8,827 bases of DNA from Pseudomonadota bacterium (GCA_003242685.1 QGVD01000106.1:1-8827); one strand, 5' to 3'. Numbered from the stretch's first letter, positions 1-6,402 are shown. Notes: generated by a model from the sequence alone, not told the origin. A program made the numbers and translations.

Positions 1-427
1 CCGCAACCGCGTGCTTCGTATCGAGAGGTGCGAGTGCGAAGCGGAAGAACGTCAGCTCGAAACCGAAGCGCTCACCGTCCGCGGAATCGAGGTTGCCCGT
101 CACGTACCACCATTCGTGGCGGAAACCGGAGTGAGGTCCGTGATCGCGCGGGAACTCGAACGCGCGTATCTCTTCGGCGCGCTCGAAGCCTTCGCCGGGA
201 TCGGACAGCGCAGCGGAGATGCGTGTCGTCGGCACCCCGCCCGGTGAGCCGCGCGACCGCTCCGCATCGCCTGATTCCACTTCACCCGATTCGTCACGGT
301 CCGTTCCCGCGACATTGCGCGCCCCTACTGCATCCGTCGGCGAGTCGCTTCGGCCGGAGCAGCCGCCGGTCAGACCGGCAACCGCTGTGAGGAATGCAAA
401 GATGAACCGCGCAGTGGCGACTCGCAT
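1..427 (-). CDS. AttH/CrtC-type lipocalin-like lipoprotein (partial, 3' end beyond window)
   Basis: The first 142 residues are present; the C-terminus lies beyond the left edge. The N-terminus has a short basic start, a hydrophobic stretch (about residues 8-20) and a Cys at 23 in the context LTGGC. This is an imperfect lipobox (Thr rather than Leu at -3), so a lipoprotein is likely but not certain. Residues 24-80 form a polar, Asp/Glu/Ser/Gly-rich linker. The domain then opens with FPRDHGPHSGF (92-102) followed by HEWWYVTGNL (104-113), the hallmark of the AttH / carotenoid-1,2-hydratase-like lipocalin family, whose members bind or modify hydrophobic molecules. It starts 5 bases after the FtsX-type permease gene, with a good ribosome binding site inside that gene's last codons. 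It is therefore translated as the third gene of an AttE-AttFG-AttH-type operon, presumably as the extracytoplasmic partner of the exporter. True carotenoid hydratase activity is unlikely, since no carotenoid genes are near. The substrate is unknown. Confidence 0.85.
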   Translation of the reverse strand, partial: MRVATARFIFAFLTAVAGLTGGCSGRSDSPTDAVGARNVAGTDRDESGEVESGDAERSRGSPGGVPTTRISAALSDPGEGFERAEEIRAFEFPRDHGPHSGFRHEWWYVTGNLDSADGERFGFELTFFRFALAPLDTKHAVA

Positions 428-432
428 GCAGC

Positions 433-2976
433 TCACTCCTCGCGGATCTCGCTCGCGAGCGGCACCCGTCCGGCTCGCCACGCAGGATAGAGCCCTGCGA
501 CGAGCGCGGCAGTGAGCGACAGCAGGAGCGCATCGCCGATCTGCGCCGGATCGACGTGCAGATCGATTCTCCAGCCGAATGCGCGACGGTTGATGACGTC
601 GATGAGCAGCACCGCCGCCGCGAGTCCTGCAGGAATCGCCGCGAGCAGCGCGGCGAAGCCCATGAATGCGGTCTGCGCTTCGATCATGACGGCGCTGCCG
701 GCTGGCGTGAGCCCGAGCGAGCGCAGAATCGCGAGCTCGCGCGCACGTTCGAGCTCCCAGGCGAGCAGCGCGCTCACGAGCGCGATCGCGGCGACGCCCG
801 CGGCGAGCCAGTACAGCACGCGTGTGATGACGAACGTGCGGTCGAAGATGCGCATGGAGATCTCGCGCAGCTCCTCGTTCGAGCGGATGAGCAGGATCTG
901 GCGGTCCTGCACGGCCGCGCGCAGCCGTGGGATCACGCTCTGCGCCGACACTCCGGGTGTCAGATAGAGCCCGAGGGACGTGATCGCATCGTCACCCCAC
1001 AGCGAGCGGTACACCGCACGATCCATGTACGTCGTGCCTCGGTCGTTTCCATACTCGCGATAGACACCGGCGACGTCGAACGCGCGTGCGCCGGTCGGCG
1101 TGAGCAGCACGAGTCTGTCGCCCGGCTCGAGCTGCATGCGCCAGGCGAGCGGTTCGGATACGACGATCGCGCCCTCCCGGAACTCGCGCCAGACGCGCTC
1201 CGGCTCGCCCGCCACGAGCTGGATGCCTTCGAAGCTCTCGGGCGCGGGATCGAGCGCGGAGAGCGGCACGGGCCCATGCTCCGCCGATTCGACGATCACG
1301 CTGCGCGTCGCGCTGTGATTGGCGATGCCCGGGACGGCGAGGATCGCGGACACGACCTCCGGCTCGAGTCTCCGCTCGGGACGGCCGAATCCCGGGCCGG
1401 GAGCCGAGACGTACACGTCCGCGCGCATCGTGCGCTCGAGCCACTCGCGCAGCGATTCGCGGAAGCTCTCCACCATCACCGACACGCCGATCATGGCCGC
1501 CACCGCCATGCCGAGCGCCGCGACGGCGACGCCGGTGCGGCTGAGTGAAGCCGCGACGTCGCCGAATGCGAGACGCATCAACGGGCTCGCCCGCCCCGAC
1601 AGACGCGCCAGCAGAAGAGCGAACGCGCGCAACGCCGCCGGCGTGAGCGCCGCGACACTCGCGAGCAGCAGGAACAGCGCCACGAAGCCCGCGAAGAGAC
1701 TGCGGCTCGACAGCCAGACGATCGCGACTGCCGCCGCCGCGAGCAGCAGACTCGCGAAAAGGAGCACGTACGAGAGTCGGAGCGTCCGGCCTTCGAGCAC
1801 CGAGCGCCGCAGCCCGAGCTGCGGAGCGCTGTTCGCGACTTCCGCGGCGGGAAGCGCCGCCGCCACGAGCGCGACCCCGATTCCCGAAGCGAGCGCCTTG
1901 ACGATTGAACCTGTCGGCAGGACGACCTCGCGCACCGAGACGACGAAGTAGAGATCGTTGATGGTGCGCGAGACGAGCGCGATGAGCTCGCGTCCGATCA
2001 GCGTACCGAGTGCAATCCCGAGCACCGCGCCCATGCAGCCGAGCACTGCCGCCTCGGCGAGCACGATGCCGAGCACGCCGCCGCGCGTGGCGCCGAGCGC
2101 TCGCAGGATGCCGATCGACCTGCGCCGCTGCACCACCGCGAAGCTCACCGCGCTGTAGATGAGGAAGATGCTCACGAGCAGCGCGAGCAGGCTCATCGCC
2201 TGCAGATTCGTCGTGAACGCTGCCGTCAGGTCGAGGTTCTGGGCCGCGCGCTGGCGCGCCTCGCGCAGATCCGTCCCCGCCGGCAGGAGATCGCGCAGAT
2301 CCTCGAGGGCTTTCTCGCCTGCCTCGCCGGGCGGCGCACGCACGTCGATGCGCGTGAGTCTTCCCGCGCTGGCGAGCCACTCCTGCGCCTGCGCGATGTC
2401 CGTGAGCAGCATCGTCGCGCCGCCCGCGGCGTCATCGAGCGTCGCGACCAGCTCCGCCGGGTACGACTGTCCACCCACGAGCACTTCGAACGCGCTGCCC
2501 GGCGCCAGACCGAGCTCCGCTGCAGTGGATGCTGAGAGCATCGCGGCGCCCGGCTCGGTGATCCAGCGTGCGAGCCGCTCGATGGCTTCGGACTCTCCAT
2601 CGTCCGGGAGATCTCGTCTCGTGCCCTCGTCTCTGAAGGCCGGGTCGGCGAAGAGGTCATAGCCCACGAGCTGCAGCGTCCGTCCTCCGACGGCAACGTA
2701 CCCCTCGACGACCGGTGCGAGGTCGAGCGGCCAGCGCTGCCTCTTCAGCTTCGCGTACAGCTCCTCTTCGACGCCTTCCGGCCCCGCGACGATCTGATGC
2801 GTTGCCGCGCCGTTGACGGCCTGCATCGACAGCTCGAAGGCGCGGCGTGAGCTCGCGACGGCGATGTCCACGGCAATGACGGTCGCGACGCCGAGCGCGA
2901 GCCCCAGCAGCGCGAGTGCGAGCTGTGCGGGATGACGCAGCAGATGCCGCAGACTCGCGGCCCACAGCGTACGCAT
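433..2976 (-). CDS. Fused double-FtsX ABC transporter permease (AttFG-like)
   Basis: This 847-residue inner-membrane protein has two FtsX/MacB-type halves. Residues 19-40 form the first membrane helix, followed by a periplasmic domain (about 45-250). The first FtsX core has helices near 262-282, 303-328 and 358-378 and carries the coupling segment RRRSIGILRALGATRG (284-299). Further helices lie near 402-421, 427-448 and 481-502. A second periplasmic domain spans about 505-715. The second FtsX core has helices near 720-740, 766-790 and 815-832, with a matching coupling segment ERARELAILRSLGLTPAG (743-760). About ten membrane helices in all fits the YbbP/AttFG-type double permease, not the four-helix LolC/E or MacB form. 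The ATG shares one base with the TGA of the ATPase gene (TGATG), so the two are translationally coupled. These permeases act mechanically on lipids, lipoproteins or envelope molecules instead of forming a classic channel. The cargo cannot be read from the sequence. Confidence 0.92.
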   Translation of the reverse strand: MRTLWAASLRHLLRHPAQLALALLGLALGVATVIAVDIAVASSRRAFELSMQAVNGAATHQIVAGPEGVEEELYAKLKRQRWPLDLAPVVEGYVAVGGRTLQLVGYDLFADPAFRDEGTRRDLPDDGESEAIERLARWITEPGAAMLSASTAAELGLAPGSAFEVLVGGQSYPAELVATLDDAAGGATMLLTDIAQAQEWLASAGRLTRIDVRAPPGEAGEKALEDLRDLLPAGTDLREARQRAAQNLDLTAAFTTNLQAMSLLALLVSIFLIYSAVSFAVVQRRRSIGILRALGATRGGVLGIVLAEAAVLGCMGAVLGIALGTLIGRELIALVSRTINDLYFVVSVREVVLPTGSIVKALASGIGVALVAAALPAAEVANSAPQLGLRRSVLEGRTLRLSYVLLFASLLLAAAAVAIVWLSSRSLFAGFVALFLLLASVAALTPAALRAFALLLARLSGRASPLMRLAFGDVAASLSRTGVAVAALGMAVAAMIGVSVMVESFRESLREWLERTMRADVYVSAPGPGFGRPERRLEPEVVSAILAVPGIANHSATRSVIVESAEHGPVPLSALDPAPESFEGIQLVAGEPERVWREFREGAIVVSEPLAWRMQLEPGDRLVLLTPTGARAFDVAGVYREYGNDRGTTYMDRAVYRSLWGDDAITSLGLYLTPGVSAQSVIPRLRAAVQDRQILLIRSNEELREISMRIFDRTFVITRVLYWLAAGVAAIALVSALLAWELERARELAILRSLGLTPAGSAVMIEAQTAFMGFAALLAAIPAGLAAAVLLIDVINRRAFGWRIDLHVDPAQIGDALLLSLTAALVAGLYPAWRAGRVPLASEIREE
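436..441 (-). promoter_or_regulatory. Ribosome binding site of the AttH-like gene
   Basis: GAGGAG on the minus strand is formed by the last two Glu codons of the permease gene. It lies 8 bases upstream of the ATG at 427. It fixes the start of the lipoprotein gene and implies coupled translation with the permease. Confidence 0.7.
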
Positions 2977-3680
2977 CAGGAACCGCCGGCGAATGCACCG
3001 TACGCAGGAGCGCCGACCTCGTGCAGGCGTCCCTCCCGCAGCTCGAGGACGCGCTGCGCGCTCGCCGTGACATCGTAGTCGTGGGTGACGATGAGCAGCG
3101 TCGCACCGCGCGTGCGCACGAGCGAAAGCAGCAGCAGGATCACCTGCTGAGCGGTCTCCTCGTCGAGATTGCCGGTGGGCTCGTCCGCAAGGATGAGGCG
3201 CGGCTCGTGCACGAGCGCGCGGGCGATGGCGACGCGCTGCTGCTCGCCGCCCGAGAGCGTATCGACGGCGCTGTGGCGCCGCTCCGCGAGCCCGACCTCG
3301 CCGAGCATCGCCGCGGCGCGGCGGCGCGCCTCGCGGCCGCGCACGCCGTTGAGCTCGAGCATCAGGCGCACGTTCTCCTCGACGTCGAGCGTCGGCACGA
3401 GGTTGAAGAACTGATAGACGAAGCCGATGTTCCGGCGCCGGAACAGCGTGCGCTCCGGCTCGCGCAGCATCGTGATCTCGCGGCCGTCGAACTCGATGAA
3501 GCCCGAGTCCGGCTGATCGATGCCGCTGATCAGATTGAGAAGCGTCGACTTGCCCGAGCCGCTGCGGCCGATGATCGCGACGATCTCGCCCGTCGCGATG
3601 CGTGCATCGGCCCGGTCGAGGACGCGGTGTATGCGGTTACCCTCGCGGAAGCTGCGGCTGAGCTGACGGATGATGAGCAC
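2976..3680 (-). CDS. LolD/AttE-type ABC transporter ATP-binding protein
   Basis: This 234-residue cytoplasmic ATPase powers the neighbouring FtsX-type permease. All ABC motifs are intact: Walker A GRSGSGKST (38-46), Q-loop Gln90 in VYQFFNLVPTL, signature LSGGEQQ (142-148), Walker B LILADEP (162-168) followed by TGNLD, and H-loop His200 in IVTHD. The Q-loop sequence and the TGNLD segment are typical of the LolD/MacB/FtsE group. The start is GTG at 3680: a stop codon lies eight codons upstream in frame with no other start between, AGGAG sits 7 bases before it, and the encoded LIIRQLSRSF matches the usual N-terminus of the group. It is the first gene of the three-gene operon. By context it is AttE-like; membership of LolCDE proper is less likely because the partner is a fused double permease. 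Confidence 0.93.
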   Translation of the reverse strand: MLIIRQLSRSFREGNRIHRVLDRADARIATGEIVAIIGRSGSGKSTLLNLISGIDQPDSGFIEFDGREITMLREPERTLFRRRNIGFVYQFFNLVPTLDVEENVRLMLELNGVRGREARRRAAAMLGEVGLAERRHSAVDTLSGGEQQRVAIARALVHEPRLILADEPTGNLDEETAQQVILLLLSLVRTRGATLLIVTHDYDVTASAQRVLELREGRLHEVGAPAYGAFAGGS

Positions 3681-3687
3681 ATTCCTG

Positions 3688-3692
3688 CTCCT
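3688..3692 (-). promoter_or_regulatory. Ribosome binding site deciding the GTG start of the ABC ATPase
   Basis: AGGAG on the minus strand lies 7 bases before the GTG at 3680. There is no ATG in frame between this site and the upstream in-frame TAG, so it supports the GTG start. Confidence 0.65.
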
Positions 3693-3732
3693 GTCGTCCG
3701 CCTACTCTACTGCGCACCTGCCGCGCGCCGAC

Positions 3733-3751
3733 AGAGCCCGCGCGGGGCTCT
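3733..3751. terminator. GC-rich hairpin between the HIT gene and the ABC operon
   Basis: A perfect 7-pair inverted repeat (AGAGCCC / GGGCTCT, 5-base loop) begins 7 bases past the stop codon of the HIT gene, in the 77-base gap before the ABC ATPase. No T-run follows on either strand, so it may be a weak or Rho-assisted terminator, or only an mRNA-stabilising stem. I see no convincing promoter for the ABC operon in the same gap. Confidence 0.35.
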
Positions 3752-3757
3752 CTCCGC

Positions 3758-4249
3758 TCAGACGTTCGCGCCCGGCTCGAAGCGCATCGGCTTCGCGACG
3801 CCCATGCGCGCGAGCTCGCGCAGCACGGCATCCGCCAGCTCGCGGTACGCGGTGCGGTCGAAGCGCGGCGCAGCATCCCAGTCGTAGGCCCAGGGATGAG
3901 CCGTGCGGAGCGGCTCCGGCTCGTCCGCATGGCGCGGTACGACGTGCGCGTGCAGCGCAGGCTCCAGGTTGCCGAAGATGGCGTAGTTGATGCGCACGGC
4001 TCCCGTTGCCTTGAGCAGCGCATCCCCGAGATGCGACATGTCGAGCAGGAACTGCGTGCGTTCCTGCGTGCCGAGCGCGTTGAGCGTCGGCACGACGGGA
4101 TCCGGCAGCAGCAGTGCGTAGCCGCGCACGAACTGGCTCGCGCCGAAGACGGCCCAGCCGGAAGCGAGCCGCGCGATGACGCTCGGATCCTTTCCTGCGC
4201 GCGCGGCGGCGACCTGGCGGTGGATGGCGGTTTCGGTCTGCGTGTTCAT
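3758..4249 (-). CDS. HIT-family (histidine triad) nucleotide hydrolase-like protein
   Basis: This 163-residue cytoplasmic protein carries a HIT domain at about residues 25-107. The segment INYAIFGNLEPALHAHVVPRH (87-107) contains the histidine-triad region. Compared with the usual H-x-H-x-H-x-x, the first His is replaced by Ala98, while the central His100, which is the nucleophile in the family, and His102 remain. Asn88 and Asn94 sit where the family has conserved Asn residues. HIT enzymes of this type hydrolyse or transfer nucleotides, for example diadenosine polyphosphates or nucleoside phosphoramidates; the precise substrate here is unknown. The ATG comes 3 bases after the stop of the DUF486 gene, with only a poor ribosome binding site, so translation is probably coupled to that gene. 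The N-terminus (1-25) is a short extension before the domain. Confidence 0.88.
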   Translation of the reverse strand: MNTQTETAIHRQVAAARAGKDPSVIARLASGWAVFGASQFVRGYALLLPDPVVPTLNALGTQERTQFLLDMSHLGDALLKATGAVRINYAIFGNLEPALHAHVVPRHADEPEPLRTAHPWAYDWDAAPRFDRTAYRELADAVLRELARMGVAKPMRFEPGANV

Positions 4250-4252
4250 CTA

Positions 4253-4597
4253 TCACTCGCCGCGGAACATGAAGTACACCGCGCCCACCATGCAGAGCGC
4301 AGCCCACAGGTAGTCCAGCTTGAGCGGTTTTCCCATGTACCACACCGCGAAAGGCACGAACACCGCGAGCGTGATCGCTTCCTGGAGGATCTTGAGCTGC
4401 CCGAGCGACAGCTCGGTGTAGCCGATGCGGTTCGCGGGCACCTGCAGCAGATACTCGAACAGCGCGATGCCCCAGCTCGCGATCGCCGCCACGTACCACG
4501 GGCGGTGCCCGAGGTTCCTGAGGTGCGCGTACCACGCGAAGGTCATGAAGACGTTCGATGCGATGAGCAGCAGCGTCGTCGGAACGATGGCCGGCAT
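4253..4597 (-). CDS. DUF486 / DMT-family small membrane protein
   Basis: This 114-residue integral inner-membrane protein has four predicted helices near 5-23, 33-52, 68-88 and 95-112. The signature stretches NVFMTFAWYAHL (15-26), SWGIALFEYLLQVPANRIGY (41-60), QLKILQEAITLAVFVPFAVW (67-86) and CMVGAVYFMF (102-111) are those of the DUF486 family, a half-size relative of drug/metabolite transporters. Its length matches the family. Members are assumed to work as dimers like small multidrug-resistance proteins, but no substrate is established. The gene lies 58 bases after the HAD gene and 3 bases before the HIT gene on the same strand. GGGA five bases before the ATG is a modest ribosome binding site. 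Confidence 0.92.
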   Translation of the reverse strand: MPAIVPTTLLLIASNVFMTFAWYAHLRNLGHRPWYVAAIASWGIALFEYLLQVPANRIGYTELSLGQLKILQEAITLAVFVPFAVWYMGKPLKLDYLWAALCMVGAVYFMFRGE

Positions 4598-4615
4598 GTC
4601 TGTCCCGGTGAGACT

Positions 4616-4645
4616 GGCCCGCGTGCGGCGCGTGCGCCGCGGGCC
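4616..4645. terminator. Strong GC-rich dyad between the HAD and DUF486 genes
   Basis: The outer arms GGCCCGC (4616-4622) and GCGGGCC (4639-4645) are perfect complements. Inside them GGCGC / GCGCC form a second stem with a 2-base turn, leaving a 4-base bulge on one side. It lies in the 58-base gap after the HAD stop codon. No T-run follows on the minus strand. It could terminate transcription partially, stabilise an mRNA end, or be a protein-binding dyad. Confidence 0.35.
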
Positions 4646-4655
4646 TCGTTGTCGT

Positions 4656-5255
4656 TCAGTCCACTTTCACGCCGAGCTCGGCGAGCGCCGCGCGCGTCGG
4701 CTCGTACCCCGCATGCACGATCCCGTGCCAGCCGCGCGAGCGCGCGGCCGCGATGTTGTCGGTGCGATCGTCGATGAACACGGTGTGCCTCGGATCGAGA
4801 CCGAAGCGCCGCTCGGCCTCGGCGTAGATGCCCTCGTGCGGCTTCATGACACCTGCCACGAACGAGGGCAGCGCTCCGTGGCCGATGCGGTGCAGTCCGT
4901 ACTCGCGCGACAGATGCGCCCAGTGCAGATCGCCGCAGTTCGACAGCAGGTAGACGCGGTAGCGATCCGCGAGCCGGTGGGCGAGATCGACCATCGCGGG
5001 CTGCAGATCGAACATGTCCACCCATTTCTCGTGCAGCGCCTCGAGAGTGGTCGGCCTGCGCGTGAGCGCCTTCAGCCGCTCGAGGAGCTTCCGCCCATGG
5101 ATGCGGCCGGACTCGTGATCGTCGAGCCGGATGCGTTCGACGAGCGTATCGAGGTCCGTCGTCGGTGCCTCGTGCTCGGCGAGGAAATCGAGAATGGGTC
5201 GCGGGTCGAGGTGAACGAACACCCACCCGATGTCGAACACGACGTTGCGGATCAA
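4656..5255 (-). CDS. HAD-superfamily phosphatase, YihX-like
   Basis: From the proposed TTG start this is 199 residues, the same length as E. coli YihX (alpha-glucose-1-phosphatase). Motif I is VVFDIGWVF with nucleophile Asp8. The usual second Asp at +2 is Gly10, as in the D-[IL]-G branch that includes YihX. Motif II is LLSN (Ser105), motif III Lys138 in GVMKPH, and motif IV Asp162-Asp163 in VFIDDRTDNI. Residues about 20-90 form the helical cap. An upstream ATG at 5348 would add 31 residues without family similarity, whereas the TTG codon at 5255 has AGGAG 9 bases before it and puts the first beta strand (IRNVVFD) right at the N-terminus, as is normal. It is likely a cytoplasmic sugar-phosphate or small phosphometabolite phosphatase; the substrate is not readable. 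It heads the HAD-DUF486-HIT run of genes. Confidence 0.9.
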   Translation of the reverse strand: MIRNVVFDIGWVFVHLDPRPILDFLAEHEAPTTDLDTLVERIRLDDHESGRIHGRKLLERLKALTRRPTTLEALHEKWVDMFDLQPAMVDLAHRLADRYRVYLLSNCGDLHWAHLSREYGLHRIGHGALPSFVAGVMKPHEGIYAEAERRFGLDPRHTVFIDDRTDNIAAARSRGWHGIVHAGYEPTRAALAELGVKVD

Positions 5256-5264
5256 GGCGCAGGG

Positions 5265-5269
5265 CTCCT
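5265..5269 (-). promoter_or_regulatory. Ribosome binding site supporting a TTG start for the HAD gene
   Basis: AGGAG on the minus strand lies 9 bases upstream of TTG at 5255. No comparable site precedes the ATG at 5348 or the in-frame ATG at 5327. Confidence 0.5.
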
Positions 5270-5304
5270 GCCGAATCTCGCGGCGTTCCGCGCCGCGGGC
5301 GCGG

Positions 5305-5331
5305 ACGATAGCACACTGCGGCGGCATGCAA
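5305..5331 (-). promoter_or_regulatory. Weak candidate promoter for the HAD-DUF486-HIT genes
   Basis: On the minus strand TATCGT (5305-5310), preceded by TGC (extended -10 form), lies 15-16 bases from a TTGCAT/TTTGCA element (5326-5332). The -10 matches consensus at 4 of 6 positions and the -35 at only about 3. Its place just upstream of the proposed TTG start fits, but the match is poor. Confidence 0.2.
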
Positions 5332-5364
5332 ATTGCTGATTCGCGCACACCTTACGCGCCGTGC

Positions 5365-5373
5365 AAAGGAGGG
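5365..5373 (+). promoter_or_regulatory. Near-perfect ribosome binding site of the basic-tail protein
   Basis: AAAGGAGGG is almost a full complement of the 16S rRNA 3' end and is 5 bases from the ATG at 5379. It is the strongest such site in the window. It decides against the in-frame GTG at 5361, which would place the site inside the coding region. Confidence 0.75.
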
Positions 5374-5378
5374 CTGCG

Positions 5379-5744
5379 ATGGAAAGGGGAGACAAGAGGA
5401 AGTACACGGCGAAACAGAAGCGCATGGCCCGGCACATCGAGAAGGGCTATGAGTCGCGCGGCGTCTCCGAGGATGTTGCGGCTGCCCGCGCCTGGGCTAC
5501 CGTCAACAGGCAGACGGGTGGCGGCCGGAAGGCCGGCAGCGGACGCAGGAAGCGTGCGGGCAGCCGCACCTCGACGGCGGGCCGAAGCACACGTGGCGCC
5601 GGCGCACGCCGGAGCGGACGGACCGCAGCGACCCGGTCGCGCACGACGCGTTCAGCCGCAGCGAAGAAGGTGACGCGCGGCCGTACGCGGCGTGCAACGT
5701 CCGCGACGGGCCGCAGGCGCACGACGCGCGCGCGGCGCAAGTGA
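5379..5744 (+). CDS. Small KYT-domain protein ('plasmid stabilization protein'-type) with histone-like basic tail
   Basis: This protein has 121 residues. Residues 7-46 (KYTAKQKRMARHIEKGYESR, then GVSEDVAAARAWATVNRQT) match a small conserved bacterial domain often labelled 'plasmid stabilization protein', though no plasmid role is implied by anything nearby. Family members usually end shortly after a GGG-K-SG motif, which is present here at 47-54. From residue 47 to the end (75 residues) only Gly, Arg, Lys, Ala, Ser, Thr and a single Val occur: 23 Arg, 5 Lys and no acidic or aromatic residue. Such tails resemble those of bacterial histone-H1-like or AlgP-like DNA-binding proteins. I infer nucleic-acid binding or DNA compaction; the function of the N-terminal domain is not known. 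It is the only plus-strand gene in the middle of the window, divergent from the HAD gene and convergent with the MepK-like gene 28 bases away. The excellent ribosome binding site suggests strong translation. Confidence 0.85.
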   Translation: MERGDKRKYTAKQKRMARHIEKGYESRGVSEDVAAARAWATVNRQTGGGRKAGSGRRKRAGSRTSTAGRSTRGAGARRSGRTAATRSRTTRSAAAKKVTRGRTRRATSATGRRRTTRARRK

Positions 5745-5772
5745 GCGCATGGCGCGCCCCGGCGGGTACACG

Positions 5773-6351
5773 TCAGCCTTCCCAGGAGCGCACGCGGCCG
5801 GTGTCGACGTGCAGGAAGTCCGAGCGCGGGTAGAAGCCCACGCCGCCGCGCCGTAACTCGAGGGCGAGGTCGCGCAGCCGCGCGGTCGGAAAGCCCTTGA
5901 GCCGCACGTCGATGGCGCGGCCCTCCATGTGGAGGCTCCGCGTCGCGACGCCCCGGCCCTGCGCCTTGAGTCGCGCGTTCGTGGCGGGCGAGCGGTAACC
6001 CGAGATCACCTCGTAGCGTGCGTCGCGGCCGGCGAGCCGCGCGAGATCGCCGAGCAGATCGAACAGCGCGGGATCGATGGGGTGAACGTCGCCCGACCGA
6101 TGGTCCCTGAGCAGATGATTGAGCTTCGTGAGCGCCGTGGCGACGTAGCCCGCGGCGTCGCGGAACGCGACCTGCACCGTCTCGGCCGTGTGCGTGTTGA
6201 AGAGCTCGAGCCAGCGGGGCTCCCGCACCACGCGGGACAGCGTCGCGCCGGTCGAGGTCAGCGGTTCGGCTGTCGCGACGGCACCGAGCGGCAGAGCCGC
6301 TCCACCGAGGACGGTCAGGAAGGCGCGCCGGGTCCAGACAGGTTCTCTCAT
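5773..6351 (-). CDS. DUF882 / MepK-like (YcbK) murein endopeptidase, Tat-exported
   Basis: This 192-residue protein has a twin-arginine signal: TRRAFL (7-12), hydrophobic stretch 13-25 and an ATA cleavage site before Glu29. The mature part is the M15-like DUF882 domain: a conserved LFNTHTAETVQVAFRD segment (50-65), SGYRS (117-121), then SLHMEGRAIDVR (139-150) and FLHVDTG (179-185). His141, Asp148 and His181 are the expected zinc ligands. E. coli MepK (YcbK, 182 residues, also Tat-type) is a zinc endopeptidase that cuts peptidoglycan cross-links in the periplasm, and the length and motifs agree well. The gene begins 51 bases after the decarboxylase stop and may share its transcript; no good ribosome binding site precedes the ATG. 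It ends 28 bases from the convergent basic-tail gene. Whether it cuts 3-3 or 4-3 cross-links cannot be told from sequence. Confidence 0.92.
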   Translation of the reverse strand: MREPVWTRRAFLTVLGGAALPLGAVATAEPLTSTGATLSRVVREPRWLELFNTHTAETVQVAFRDAAGYVATALTKLNHLLRDHRSGDVHPIDPALFDLLGDLARLAGRDARYEVISGYRSPATNARLKAQGRGVATRSLHMEGRAIDVRLKGFPTARLRDLALELRRGGVGFYPRSDFLHVDTGRVRSWEG

Positions 6352-6368
6352 GGGCGGGATGGTGGCGC

Positions 6369-6400
6369 GCCGGCCGTCGTTCAGGCAAGTGCCGGCCGGC
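6369..6400. repeat. Inverted repeat between decarboxylase and MepK-like gene
   Basis: GCCGGCC (6369-6375) and its complement GGCCGGC (6394-6400) flank an 18-base loop, in the 51-base gap right after the decarboxylase stop codon. There is no T-run. It could be a processing or attenuation stem between the two genes, but such motifs also arise by chance in DNA this rich in G+C. Confidence 0.25.
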
Positions 6401-6402
6401 CG

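Noticed and set aside
556..1548. Long plus-strand open frame opposite the permease gene
   Set aside because: Antisense shadow of a high-G+C gene: full of Arg/Ala/His/Glu low-complexity sequence, no family resemblance, and the opposite strand codes a clear FtsX permease.
2916..3887. 323-residue plus-strand open frame opposite the ABC ATPase
   Set aside because: It covers an ABC ATPase with every motif intact on the other strand; the antisense product is compositionally random.
3896..4777. 293-residue plus-strand open frame across the HIT, DUF486 and HAD genes
   Set aside because: It runs opposite three recognisable genes and their gaps, which a real gene would not do, and its product has no recognisable domain.
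5361..5744. GTG 5361 start for the basic-tail protein
   Set aside because: It would bury a near-perfect ribosome binding site within the coding region; ATG 5379 is 5 bases after that site.
5745..5772. Terminator in the convergent gap between the basic-tail and MepK-like genes
   Set aside because: Only a short GGCGCGCC palindrome is visible, with no extended stem or T-run.
5447..6388. 313-residue minus-strand open frame across the basic-tail and MepK-like genes
   Set aside because: Arg/Ala/Pro-rich shadow in another frame of the MepK-like gene and antisense to the basic-tail gene.
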